Origin: UBA5066 sp046331465
GTDB lineage: Bacteria > Acidobacteriota > Thermoanaerobaculia > UBA5066
Direction: 5' to 3'
Length of the DNA stretch: 64,000 nucleotides
NCBI GenBank assembly: GCA_046331465.1
Contig: JAXLQV010000001.1
Span: 248,001 to 312,000 of the forward strand
The notes under the pieces are model-generated. The model saw only the letters and a list, made by a program, of their open reading frames with translations. It was not told the DNA's origin and did not search any database. Positions 1-7,883 of this stretch are shown piece by piece (position 1 is the first letter of the stretch; every line of letters starts with the position of its first letter). Both the position numbers and the translations under genes were made by a program.

Positions 1-18
1 CGGTGCCCGGAGGCCGGC

Positions 19-271
19 ATGTGGTCGCTCGGTCTCGACCTCGGCTCGGTGACGACGCGGTGCGTCGCGCTCGACGAGAGCGGCGACGTCGGTCCGTCCT
101 GGAGGGGCGGAAGGGTCCCGACGACGCGGCGGCGCTCGACGGCTTCCTCGCCGCGCTCCGGCCTCGACTCGCCGGGCGTCCGCTGCGCCTCGGGAGCGTC
201 GGGAGCGCGATCGGGGGGCCCGTCGTCCGCGGGGCGCCGCCCCCCCGGCCCGCGGGAGCTTCGTTCCCTCC
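19..271 (+). pseudogene. Frame-disrupted activase-like N-terminus (ASKHA fragment)
   Basis: The first codons read GLDLGSVTTRCVALDE, which resembles the phosphate-binding strand of BadF/BcrA-type acyl-CoA dehydratase activases. A GGAG stands just before the ATG. Plausible coding continues in a different frame from about 110 (segment DDAAALDGFLAALRP) and again in a third frame from about 250, where it runs into the next gene. A run of seven C at 240-246 lies at the second change. Even if both frame changes are repaired, only about 84 residues precede the downstream domain, far short of the roughly 250 of an activase. It could be a decayed domain, a compact leader of the next gene, or a sequencing artefact in homopolymers. 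Confidence 0.4.
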
Positions 272-1300
272 GTGCCGTCGCGGGTCCTCATCCCCTACTT
301 CGCCGGCCACGCCTACGCCTTCAGCGGCCTCTTCCGGCGGATGGGGCACGACGCGCGCGTCCTTCCCCTCCCCGGCGCCGAGTCGAGGGCGCTCGGCGAG
401 AAGCACTCCCTGGGGAAGGAGTGCCACGCGTTCTCGATGATCGCGGGAGACCTCCTCCGCGTCGCCCGCGACCCGGACGCGACGGGGGGCGTCTTCGACT
501 TCCCGGGAACCTCGATCCCGTGCCTCCTCCACGAGTACGGCCGCGGGATGGAGGCGCTCCTGCGCGAGTTCGGGATCGAGGGCGTGAGGGTCAGCTCTCC
601 GTCGGGGGAGGAGCTGATCCGGGCGTTCGGCATCGACGCCCTGGACAGGCTCTACGTCGGGATCCTCGCGATCGAGCTCCTCGTGAAGGCCGCGTGCCAG
701 ACCCGGCCCTACGAGCTCGAACGGGGCCGGACGGACGAGGTCCACCGGCGGAACCTCGCGCGGATCGAGGCGGCGGTCGCGTCGGGCGACACCTTCGAGG
801 CGCTCGCCGAGTCGCTCGCCTCGCTCGACCGGGCGGGACTCCTCGCCAGCGGCGCCGTCGCGCTCCGGAGGGCCGTCGACGTCCTCCGCGTGAGGAGCGT
901 CGTCGGCTCCCGCGTCGCCCGCCGCGAGGAGCCGGGCTACCTCGAGATGAGGCGGCTCGTCGGGCCGTACATGCCGAACGAGGCGCACGAGCTCCTCTTC
1001 GTGAACGTCGCGAAGATCGTCGACTTCGCGCGGGGCGGCGCGGACGGCGTCGTGAACGCGATCTGCTTCGGCTGCATGGTCGGGAACGCCTCGGCCGCCG
1101 TCATCGAGCGGATCCGGCGCGACTTCGACGACGTCCCGATCGTCACCGCGGTCTACTCGTGGGCCGACGACCCGTCGCGGCGGATGGTCCTCGAGGCCTT
1201 CGTCGCCCAGGTGAAGGCGCACGCGGGGCGACGGCGCGCGGCGGTCCCCGCCTCGCTCGGCGAGCGGCTCCAGCGCCTCGCGGGCCGGGTGCGCGGCTGA
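272..1300 (+). CDS. 2-hydroxyacyl-CoA dehydratase/activase-related protein (COG3581-like)
   Basis: The 342-residue product resembles the HgdB-like/DUF2229 half of large CoA-substrate-specific enzyme activases. Near the start are LIPYFAGHAYAF, then GKECHAF (residues ~50) and FPGTSIPCLLHEYGRG, followed by a conserved CFGCM near residue 270, where Cys residues could bind an Fe-S cluster. The family acts on or near ATP-driven radical dehydration of 2-hydroxyacyl-CoA, but its members are mostly uncharacterised and the substrate cannot be read here. The GTG at 272 is the first start in this frame, but GSFVPSV upstream is also open and may belong to the protein (see the preceding fragment). The operon partners would lie left of the window. 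Confident on family, not on function or on the true N-terminus. Confidence 0.6.
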   Translation: MPSRVLIPYFAGHAYAFSGLFRRMGHDARVLPLPGAESRALGEKHSLGKECHAFSMIAGDLLRVARDPDATGGVFDFPGTSIPCLLHEYGRGMEALLREFGIEGVRVSSPSGEELIRAFGIDALDRLYVGILAIELLVKAACQTRPYELERGRTDEVHRRNLARIEAAVASGDTFEALAESLASLDRAGLLASGAVALRRAVDVLRVRSVVGSRVARREEPGYLEMRRLVGPYMPNEAHELLFVNVAKIVDFARGGADGVVNAICFGCMVGNASAAVIERIRRDFDDVPIVTAVYSWADDPSRRMVLEAFVAQVKAHAGRRRAAVPASLGERLQRLAGRVRG

Positions 1301-1308
1301 AGCCGGCC

Positions 1309-1337
1309 TTGCCGCGACGATTCGAAGTTCCTATCCT
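1309..1337 (+). promoter_or_regulatory. Putative sigma70-type promoter of the cys operon
   Basis: TTGCCG (1309-1314) and TATCCT (1332-1337) are separated by exactly 17 bases. They sit 23 bases before the cysC start in an otherwise GC-rich gap. Confidence 0.45.
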
Positions 1338-1360
1338 CGCTTCCGCGCGGCCGCGCCGAA

Positions 1361-2002
1361 GTGAACGAAACGACGCACCTCCACCCGCACGGCGGGACCG
1401 TGACGCCCGCGGACCGCGAGCGGATCCTGGGGCAGAAGGGGTGCGTCGTCTGGCTGACGGGGCTGTCGGGGTCGGGCAAGTCGACGGTCGCGCGGGCGCT
1501 CGAGGCGCGCCTCGCGGCGCTGGGCGTCGCGAGCTACGTCCTGGACGGCGACGGCCTGAGGACGGGCCTCAACGCCGGGCTCGGCTTCTCCGACGCCGAC
1601 CGGCGGGAGAACGTGAGGCGGGCGGCGGAGGTGGCGGCGATCCTCCGGGACGCCGGGCTCGTCGCGATCGTCTCGCTGATCTCGCCCCACGCCGACGAGC
1701 GCCGGCGCGCGCGGGAGCTCGTCGGCCCGGAGCGCTTCGTCGAGGCCTTCCTCGACGCGCCCCTCGAGGTCTGCGAGGGCCGCGACCCGAAGGGGCTCTA
1801 CCGCAGGGCCCGGTCCGGCGAGATCCCGTCGTTCACCGGGGTCAGCGCGTCCTACGAGCCGCCCCCCCGGCCCGACGTCGTCCTCAGGACGGCCGAGGAA
1901 GGGGTGGAGGCGTGCGCGAGCCGCCTCCTCGACGCGCTCCGCGGGAGAGGCCTCGCCCCAGGGGAGGCCGACGCGGCGGGGCCCGGCCGGGATCCCGCGT
2001 GA
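1361..2002 (+). CDS. cysC: Adenylylsulfate (APS) kinase
   Basis: Phosphorylates APS to PAPS, the last step of sulfate activation, in the cytoplasm. The 213-residue protein has the P-loop GLSGSGKST (~34-42), the LDGD motif followed by GLNAGLGFSDADRRENVRR, and the ISPHADERR segment where the family has ISP(Y/F)xxxR. These are the intact substrate-binding elements of the family. The GTG start at 1361 gives a 20-residue extension before the usual CysC core, as in many members. Its stop overlaps the cysD start (GTGA at 1999-2002). A second APS kinase domain is fused to CysN two genes downstream, but that copy has lost several of these residues, so this gene is probably the working kinase. Confidence 0.93.
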   Translation: MNETTHLHPHGGTVTPADRERILGQKGCVVWLTGLSGSGKSTVARALEARLAALGVASYVLDGDGLRTGLNAGLGFSDADRRENVRRAAEVAAILRDAGLVAIVSLISPHADERRRARELVGPERFVEAFLDAPLEVCEGRDPKGLYRRARSGEIPSFTGVSASYEPPPRPDVVLRTAEEGVEACASRLLDALRGRGLAPGEADAAGPGRDPA

Positions 2003-2907
2003 CGTCCTACGTCCTCGACACGCTCGCGGCTCTCGAGGCCGAGAGCATCCACATCCTCCGCGAGGCGGCGGCCCAGGCCCGGAGGCCGGTCCTCCTCTAC
2101 TCCGTCGGAAAGGACTCCTCGGTCCTCCTCCACCTCGCGCGGAAGGCCTTCGCCCCCGCTCCTCTGCCGTTCCCGCTCCTGCACGTCGACACGACCTGGA
2201 AGTTCCGGGAGATGATCGCGTTCCGCGACCGGACCGCGGAGGAGCTCGGGCTGCGGCTCCTCGTCCACACGAGCGCCCGCGGCCTCGCCGAGGGGATCCA
2301 CCCGCTCGCGCACGGCGCGCAGCACTACACGCGCGTCATGAAGACCGAGGCGCTCAAGGAGGCTCTCGACCTCCACCGGTTCGACGTCGCGATCGGCGGA
2401 GCCCGGCGCGACGAGGAGCGCTCCCGGGCCAAGGAGCGCGTCTTCTCCGTCCGCGACCGGCACCACCAGTGGGACCCGCGGCGCCAGCGCCCCGAGCTCT
2501 GGAGCCTCTACTCGGCGCGCGCCGGGCCGGGCGAGTCGGTGCGGGTCTTCCCGCTCTCGAGCTGGACGGAGCTCGACGTCTGGCTCTACGTCCTCGTCGA
2601 GAGGATCCCCGTCGTGCCGCTCTACTTCGCGGCGCCGCGCCCGGTCGTGGAGCGCGACGGGACCCTCCTGATGCTCGACGACGAGAGGATCGGGCTCCTC
2701 CCGGGCGAGGAGGCCCGGACGCGCATGGTCCGCTTCCGCACGCTCGGCTGCTGGCCGCTCACCGGCGCGGTCGAGTCGACGGCCGCGACGGTGGAGGACG
2801 TCGTCCTCGAGCTCCTCTCCGCGCGCCGGTCCGAGCGCCAGGGGCGCCTCATCGACCACGACGAGTCGGGGTCGATGGAGCTCAAGAAGCGGGAGGGGTA
2901 CTTCTGA
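1999..2907 (+). CDS. cysD: Sulfate adenylyltransferase subunit 2
   Basis: Small catalytic subunit of ATP sulfurylase (ATP + sulfate to APS + pyrophosphate), working with the CysN GTPase. At 302 residues it matches the usual length. It has the PP-loop-type SVGKDSSVLLHLARKAF near residue 32, LLHVDTTWKFREMIAFRD, GGARRDEERSRAKERVFS and the C-terminal ending KKREGYF, all typical of CysD. The GTG start is set by its four-base overlap with the cysC stop, since the frame is open far upstream without family similarity. Its stop overlaps the next start in the same way. No cysH or cysI is present nearby, so PAPS may serve reduction genes elsewhere or sulfotransferases. Confidence 0.95.
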   Translation: MTSYVLDTLAALEAESIHILREAAAQARRPVLLYSVGKDSSVLLHLARKAFAPAPLPFPLLHVDTTWKFREMIAFRDRTAEELGLRLLVHTSARGLAEGIHPLAHGAQHYTRVMKTEALKEALDLHRFDVAIGGARRDEERSRAKERVFSVRDRHHQWDPRRQRPELWSLYSARAGPGESVRVFPLSSWTELDVWLYVLVERIPVVPLYFAAPRPVVERDGTLLMLDDERIGLLPGEEARTRMVRFRTLGCWPLTGAVESTAATVEDVVLELLSARRSERQGRLIDHDESGSMELKKREGYF

Positions 2908-4808
2908 GCGGCGCCCCGCTCCACGACTTCCTCGACGCCTACCGGAGGCGGAGCCTCCTCCGCTTCCTGACGGCTGGGAGCGTCGACGACGGGAAGAGCA
3001 CGCTGATCGGGCGGCTCCTCCACGACGCAGACGGCCTCTACGAGGACCAGCTCGAGACGGCGCGCGCCGACACGGAACGGATCGGGACGAGCGGCCTCCC
3101 GCTCGACTTCGCCCTCCTCGTCGACGGCCTGAAGGCCGAGCGCGAGCAGGGGATCACGATCGACGTCGCCTGGCGCTACTTCGGGACTCCCCGGCGGAAG
3201 TTCATCGTGGCGGACGCCCCGGGCCACGAGCAGTACACGCGCAACATGGCGACGGCGGCCTCGACGTGCGACCTCGCCGTCCTCCTCGTCGACGCGCGCC
3301 TCGGCGTGTCGACGCAGACCCGCCGGCACGCCTTCATCGCGACGCTCCTCGGGATCCGCCACCTCGTCGTCGCCGTCAACAAGATGGACCTCGTCGGCTG
3401 GGACCGCGCGGTCTTCGAGGCGATCCGCGGGGAGTTCTCCGGCTTCGCGGCGCGCCTCGAGGCGCCCGACGTGACGTTCCTCCCGCTCTCCGCGCTGACG
3501 GGCGAGAACGTCGTCCGGAAGGGGGCGAGCGCGCCCTGGTACCAGGGGCCGCCCCTCCTCGAGCACCTCGAGACCGTCCACGTCGCCTCCGACCGGAACC
3601 TCGTCGACCTGCGCCTCCCCGTGCAGTGCACGCTGCGCGGCCCGGAGGGCCTCCGCGCCTTCGCCGGGACCGTGGCCTCCGGCGTCGTGCGGCGGGGGGA
3701 CGAGGTGGCCGTCCTCCCGGCGGGGACGAGGAGCCGCGTGGCGCGTCTCCTCGGGCCGGGCGGGGAGCTCCCGGAGGCGTTCGCGCCGATGGCGGTCGCG
3801 GTCGCGCTCGAGGACGAGGTCGACGTGGGGCGCGGGGACGTCCTCTCTCACCCGGGCAACCTCCCGTCCCTCTCGCGCGACGTCGAGGCGATGCTCGTCT
3901 GGATGGACGACCGGCCCCTCGAGGCGGGTCGGCCCTACCAGCTCCGGATCGGCACCTCGGTCTCCTCCGCGGTCGTCTCGGACCTCCGGTACGCCGTCGA
4001 CGTGACGACGCTCCACCGCGTCGAGGCCACGACGCTCGGGCCGAACGACGTCGGCCGCGTCTCCCTCTCCCTCACGCGCGCCGTTCCCCACGACCCCTAC
4101 GCGCGGAACCGGGCGACGGGCGCGCTCGTCCTGGAGGACCCCGCCGACCACCGGACGCTCGCTGCGGGGATGGTCCTGGCGGCGAGGCCCTCGGGCCGCG
4201 TGGCCCGTCCGGCCGGCCCCGCGCGGGCCTCGCTCGTGACGCCGGCCGAGCGGGAGCGCCTCCTCGGCCAGCGCCCCGTGACCGTCTGGCTGACGGGACT
4301 CGCCGCCTCCGGGAAGTCGTCGGTCGCCTTCGGCCTCGAACGGCGCCTCGTGACCGCCGGGCACGCCGCTTCGGTCCTCGACGGGACGGCGCTCCGGCAG
4401 GGCCTCAGCCGGGAGCTCGGCTTCGGGGCGGACGACCGGCGCGAAGCCGTCCTCCGCGCCGCGGCCGTCGCCCGGATCCTGAACGACGCGGGTCTCGTCG
4501 CGATCGTGGCGCTCGTCTCCCCTCTCGCGGACGACCGGCGCCTGGCCCGCGACGTCGTCGGCGCGGAGCGGTTCGTGGAGGTCCACTGCGCGGCGACGCT
4601 CGCGGCCTGCGAGGCGCGCGACGCGGACGGGGTCTACGCGAGGGCGCGGAGCGGGGAGTTCGGTCCGTTCCCCGGCGTCACGTCGCCCTACGAACCCCCG
4701 GAGTCTCCGGATCTCCGGCTGCCGACCGGCGAGATCGGCGTCGAGGAGGCGGTCGACCGCGTGGTGCGGCTCCTCGAGGTCCGGGGGGACCTCGCGTCCG
4801 GGCGCTGA
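2904..4808 (+). CDS. cysNC: Bifunctional sulfate adenylyltransferase subunit 1 / APS kinase-like protein
   Basis: Residues ~1-420 are the CysN GTPase: GSVDDGKST (G1), DAPGHEQYTRNMATAAS (G3), NKMDL (G4) and the EF-Tu-like beta barrels. CysN drives APS formation by CysD using GTP hydrolysis. Residues ~440-634 are an APS-kinase domain with P-loop GLAASGKSS. In that domain DGD is DGT, the usual GLN is GLS, and REN is REA, so its kinase activity is doubtful. The frame has no ATG, GTG or TTG at the right place. A CTG at 2904 lies five bases after GGGAGGGG and overlaps the cysD stop as CTGA, so I take it as the start. The next ATG (3246) would cut off the G1 motif. Confidence 0.88.
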   Translation: MSGAPLHDFLDAYRRRSLLRFLTAGSVDDGKSTLIGRLLHDADGLYEDQLETARADTERIGTSGLPLDFALLVDGLKAEREQGITIDVAWRYFGTPRRKFIVADAPGHEQYTRNMATAASTCDLAVLLVDARLGVSTQTRRHAFIATLLGIRHLVVAVNKMDLVGWDRAVFEAIRGEFSGFAARLEAPDVTFLPLSALTGENVVRKGASAPWYQGPPLLEHLETVHVASDRNLVDLRLPVQCTLRGPEGLRAFAGTVASGVVRRGDEVAVLPAGTRSRVARLLGPGGELPEAFAPMAVAVALEDEVDVGRGDVLSHPGNLPSLSRDVEAMLVWMDDRPLEAGRPYQLRIGTSVSSAVVSDLRYAVDVTTLHRVEATTLGPNDVGRVSLSLTRAVPHDPYARNRATGALVLEDPADHRTLAAGMVLAARPSGRVARPAGPARASLVTPAERERLLGQRPVTVWLTGLAASGKSSVAFGLERRLVTAGHAASVLDGTALRQGLSRELGFGADDRREAVLRAAAVARILNDAGLVAIVALVSPLADDRRLARDVVGAERFVEVHCAATLAACEARDADGVYARARSGEFGPFPGVTSPYEPPESPDLRLPTGEIGVEEAVDRVVRLLEVRGDLASGR

Positions 4809-4977
4809 CGGGACGGGCGCGCCCTCCCTCGGTCCCACTCCTCGCCCTCCAACCTCCGCCTTTCGCGGCGCGCGCCCCGCGCGGGCTCGATCGTCATGGG
4901 GCGAGGGCAGGGGCGTGGCCGGGGAGAACGAGGGGAGGGAAGACGGAGAAGAGTGGAGAAAGAGGGGGAAAAAGGGG

Positions 4978-5010
4978 CTCGCCCGGCTCCATGCGCGAGA
5001 GCCGGGCGGG
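4978..5010 (-). terminator. Intrinsic terminator of the redox operon
   Basis: A stem of about 12 bp (arms 4978-4989 and 4999-5010, nine-base loop) is followed on the minus strand by GAGCCCCTTTTTCC and further pyrimidines. It lies about 50 bases past the stop of the last redox gene. The neighbouring 4915-4978 is almost pure purine on the plus strand. Nothing else is visible in the 254-base gap between the convergent operons. Confidence 0.6.
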
Positions 5011-5062
5011 CCGGGGGATGTGAGGCGTGCGGGCGGAAGGAGGGGAGAGCCCGGGGCCTCGG

Positions 5063-5878
5063 CTAGGACTCGAGGAGCATCTCGCCGAGGACGCGGTCGC
5101 GGTCCTCGTCGGGGATGGCGCGGGAGAGGTCGCCGACCGGGAGACCGCCGTCGGCGAGGGTGGGGACTCCGCGGGCGCCGGAGATCGCGAGCTGGAGCCG
5201 GTCGAGCTCGCGTGTGAACCAGGCGGCCGCCTCGCGGGGGGTGAGGAGGGCGCGGGTGTCGAGCGCGCCGGCCGGCCTGACGCGGAGGAGGTAGCCCTTC
5301 TCCGGGGAGCCGTGCTCGACCACCTCGCCGGTGACGGGGGAGGCGACGCGGACGCGGGCGCGGCCGGCCTCGAGGCGAAGGGCGGGCCCGTTCTCGGCGA
5401 GGCGGGTGCCGACGGCGGGGAGCTCGAGCGCGTCGGGCTTTCCGACGAGGCGGGCGGCGAGGTCGTCGAGGCCCACCGCGACCGTGCCGTCGCCGAGCGG
5501 CTTCAGCCAGGCGTGGCCGCGGTGGTAGAGCCGGTCGGCGGGGACGTCGAAGCCGGAGGCGTCGAAGGAGGGGAGCTCCTTCGCGTCCGCGACGAGCTGC
5601 GCGTGCTTCTCGCACCCCCTGCAGTCGAAGGCGCGCGCGCAGTGCCGGCCGGGGAGCTCGCCCGTGAGGGCGTGGCGGCACTCCTTCGCCGAAGGCGCGA
5701 GCTCCTCGAACTCCTCGTGCCAGAGCATCTCGGCGGCCTTGCCGCGCGCGACGGCGCGGCCGGTCGAGACGAAGGCGACGGCGAGCGTCGAGACGACCGT
5801 GAGGATCACGAGCGCGAAGACGCCGAGGAAGATCAGGTTGGCCGGGTCGAGGATGAAGTCGGTGTTGCCGGGAAGCAT
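5063..5878 (-). CDS. Membrane-anchored glycine-cleavage-H-like protein of the redox operon
   Basis: Last gene of the redox operon, 271 residues. One membrane helix (~14-37, LIFLGVFALVILTVVSTLAV) is followed by a four-Cys segment (ECRHALTG.. HC.. DCRGC, ~67-91), then an H-protein-like fold (RLYHRGHAWLKPLGDGTVAVGLDD onward, ~115-195) and a tail. The canonical lipoyl lysine sits eight residues before the P of SPVSGEV. Here the aligned residue in RARVRVASPVTGEV is Arg, so lipoylation is not expected. The ATG is 13 bases after the NrfD stop. Probably an accessory or structural subunit of the NrfD-type complex facing one side of the membrane. Its job is not known to me; it should not be annotated as a working GcvH. 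Confidence 0.72.
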   Translation of the reverse strand: MLPGNTDFILDPANLIFLGVFALVILTVVSTLAVAFVSTGRAVARGKAAEMLWHEEFEELAPSAKECRHALTGELPGRHCARAFDCRGCEKHAQLVADAKELPSFDASGFDVPADRLYHRGHAWLKPLGDGTVAVGLDDLAARLVGKPDALELPAVGTRLAENGPALRLEAGRARVRVASPVTGEVVEHGSPEKGYLLRVRPAGALDTRALLTPREAAAWFTRELDRLQLAISGARGVPTLADGGLPVGDLSRAIPDEDRDRVLGEMLLES

Positions 5879-5891
5879 CTCGAAACCTCCG

Positions 5892-7127
5892 TCAGCCCTT
5901 CGTCGCGAGCTCTTTCTCTTCGGGGAAGAGGTTGAGCCAGCGGAAGGAGATCGAGTAGAGAAGGACGCCGTAGCCGAGGACGGCGAGGAACGCCGCGACC
6001 TCTTGCCAGCTCGGCGTGTAGGAGGCGAACGGGTCGAACGGGAGCGACGGGAGCGCGATCGTCTGGATCGTCATGACGTAGCGGTTCAGGACGACGCCCG
6101 AGCAGGCCATCGCCGCCGCGAGGACGAGGAGGCCCGTCCGCGCGCGGACGCGCCGCGAGAGGAGGAGGACCGCCGGGACGAGGCCGAGGAGGACGACCTC
6201 CGCGAAGAGGACCCACGTGCCGAACGGCGGGTGGGCGTAGAAGGACCAGGGCTGCGCGCCCGTCCGCGGGCTCGTCGCGTTCAGCCAGACGAGGGAGTCG
6301 ATCCCCTTCAGGACGACGTAGACGAGGAGGAGCGTCCCCGAGATCTTCGCGAGCGTGTCGAAGACCGGCTGCGAGACGAGGCGCTTGCGGGTGACCTTCC
6401 CGACGAGCCAGGTCGTCAGGAGGACGAAGCTCGGGCCGACCGCGGCGGCGGAGAGGACGAAGAGGAAGAACGTCGTCGGCCAGATGCCGATGTGCTCGCG
6501 GAAGGCGAAGGGGTTCCCGCGGAGGACTCCGTAGAGGCCGCCGAGCGAGCCCTGGTGGAAGAAGGAGAGGAGGGTCCCGATCCCCGCGAAGACCGCCATC
6601 ACCTTGTGGAGCTGGTGCTCGAGGACGAAGAGCCCCGGGACCTCCTTCACGCGGCGACTGCCGAGGACGAGCGGCGTGTACTCGATCGCGAGGACCGAGA
6701 GGTAGATCGTGATGCAGAACGTCACCTCGGTCAGCATCGAGTGGACGTTCGGGTGCCAGAACGTGAACCAGGCCCGGAGCGGCTGGCCGACGTCGACCAT
6801 CAGGATCCCGACGGCGCCGCTGTAGCAGATGAAGCCGATGACGACGGCGCTGTTGATGACCGACTTCAGCTCCTCCCTCTTCAGGATGTAGAGGAGGAAG
6901 CCGGTGAAGAAGGCGCCCGCGCCGAGCGCGATGACGGTCAGGTCGAGGTAGATCCAGAGGCCGAACGCGAACCGGTTGTCCATGTTCGTCTGGTTCAGGC
7001 CCTTCGCGAAGCAGAGGTAGACCGCGTACAGGCCGAGGGCGAGGACGGCGGCCCACGGGAGGAGCCAGAGGAGGAAGCGCGGCAGCGGGGTCCGCTTCAG
7101 GCCGCGGGCGATCAGGGTCTCATCCAC
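5892..7127 (-). CDS. NrfD/PsrC-family quinone-interacting membrane subunit (QrcD-like)
   Basis: The 411-residue protein is built of about ten hydrophobic segments and contains NrfD-type features such as GLWIYLDLTVIALGAGAFFTGFLLY and the later FHQGSLGGLYG loop. Such subunits hold the quinone site of Qrc, ACIII, Psr and related complexes and pass electrons to or from the ferredoxin subunit. The GTG start overlaps the end of the ferredoxin gene by eight bases, so the two are co-translated. Position after cytochrome, MopB and ferredoxin genes matches the qrcABCD order. Homologues in the DsrP/HmcC groups are also possible, but the MopB and multihaem partners favour Qrc/ACIII. Confidence 0.85.
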   Translation of the reverse strand: MDETLIARGLKRTPLPRFLLWLLPWAAVLALGLYAVYLCFAKGLNQTNMDNRFAFGLWIYLDLTVIALGAGAFFTGFLLYILKREELKSVINSAVVIGFICYSGAVGILMVDVGQPLRAWFTFWHPNVHSMLTEVTFCITIYLSVLAIEYTPLVLGSRRVKEVPGLFVLEHQLHKVMAVFAGIGTLLSFFHQGSLGGLYGVLRGNPFAFREHIGIWPTTFFLFVLSAAAVGPSFVLLTTWLVGKVTRKRLVSQPVFDTLAKISGTLLLVYVVLKGIDSLVWLNATSPRTGAQPWSFYAHPPFGTWVLFAEVVLLGLVPAVLLLSRRVRARTGLLVLAAAMACSGVVLNRYVMTIQTIALPSLPFDPFASYTPSWQEVAAFLAVLGYGVLLYSISFRWLNLFPEEKELATKG

Positions 7128-7881
7128 GCGTCACCCCCGTGCGCGAAAGGCGCTCGCGGACGACGGGGTCCGACGAGCGGTAGACGACCTTCGGGCCGGT
7201 GCCGAGGGAGGCGAGGAGGCGGAAGCTCTCGCCGTCCTTCGCGAGCCTCGCGACCTCGGAGGTCGCGTCCGCGGCGTCCCCGAAGGAGAGGGCGCGCGAG
7301 GGGCACGCCTCGACGCAGGCGGGGACGTAGTCGGCCGGGTCGATCTCGCTCTTCCCGGCGGCCGCGGCCTTGGCGCGGGCGGCCTGGAGCCGCTGGACGC
7401 AGAAGTTGCACTTCTCGACGACGCCGCGCTGGCGGACCGAGACGTCGGGGTTCAGCGCCGCCTCCATCCCCTCGGGCCACTCCGGGCTCCACCAGTTGAA
7501 GGAGCGCGTGTGGTAGGGGCAGGCGACCATGCAGTAGCGGCAGCCGAGGCAGCGGACGGGGATCTGGCCGACGATGCCGGTGCGCGGGTCGTACTCGATG
7601 GCGCGCTGCGGGCAGACGTCGACGCAGGGGGGCTCCTCGCACTGCTGGCAGGGGATCGGGACGAACGTCGAGCGCTCCTCGGAGGCGCCCGGGGTCTCGG
7701 CCTCGCGGACGCGCAGCCAGACGACGCCGGTCTTCTCGGTCGACGTCTCCCGGGCGGGCGGGAGGTTGTTCTCGACGGCGCAGGCGGTCGAGCAGGAGCC
7801 GCAGCCGGTGCAGCGGTCGAGGTCGACGACGAGCGTGTAGCGGTGGGAGGGGAGCGTGGAGCCGTGCTTGTTGCCGTGCAT
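7120..7881 (-). CDS. Four-cluster 4Fe-4S ferredoxin subunit (QrcC/DmsB-like)
   Basis: The 253-residue electron-transfer subunit has four cysteine groups in the DmsB/PsrB arrangement: CTGCGSCSTAC (~24), CQQCEEPPCVDVCP (~78), CLGCRYCMVACPYH (~110) and CNFC (~157) with the distal CVEACP (~191). It should relay electrons between the MopB-like or cytochrome subunit and the NrfD quinone site. No signal sequence is visible, so it may be exported by hitch-hiking on the Tat-borne MopB subunit, as in related complexes. ATG start two bases past the MopB stop codon. Confidence 0.9.
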   Translation of the reverse strand: MHGNKHGSTLPSHRYTLVVDLDRCTGCGSCSTACAVENNLPPARETSTEKTGVVWLRVREAETPGASEERSTFVPIPCQQCEEPPCVDVCPQRAIEYDPRTGIVGQIPVRCLGCRYCMVACPYHTRSFNWWSPEWPEGMEAALNPDVSVRQRGVVEKCNFCVQRLQAARAKAAAAGKSEIDPADYVPACVEACPSRALSFGDAADATSEVARLAKDGESFRLLASLGTGPKVVYRSSDPVVRERLSRTGVTRG

Positions 7882-7883
7882 GG

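Noticed and set aside
19..2907. Single 962-codon frame covering the start of the window through cysD
   Set aside because: Only the cysD part has family similarity and cysC lies in another frame; it is open because stop codons are rare in such G+C-rich DNA.
5063..5878. Annotation as working glycine cleavage H protein
   Set aside because: Lipoyl Lys is Arg, a membrane helix is present and no gcvT/gcvP are near.
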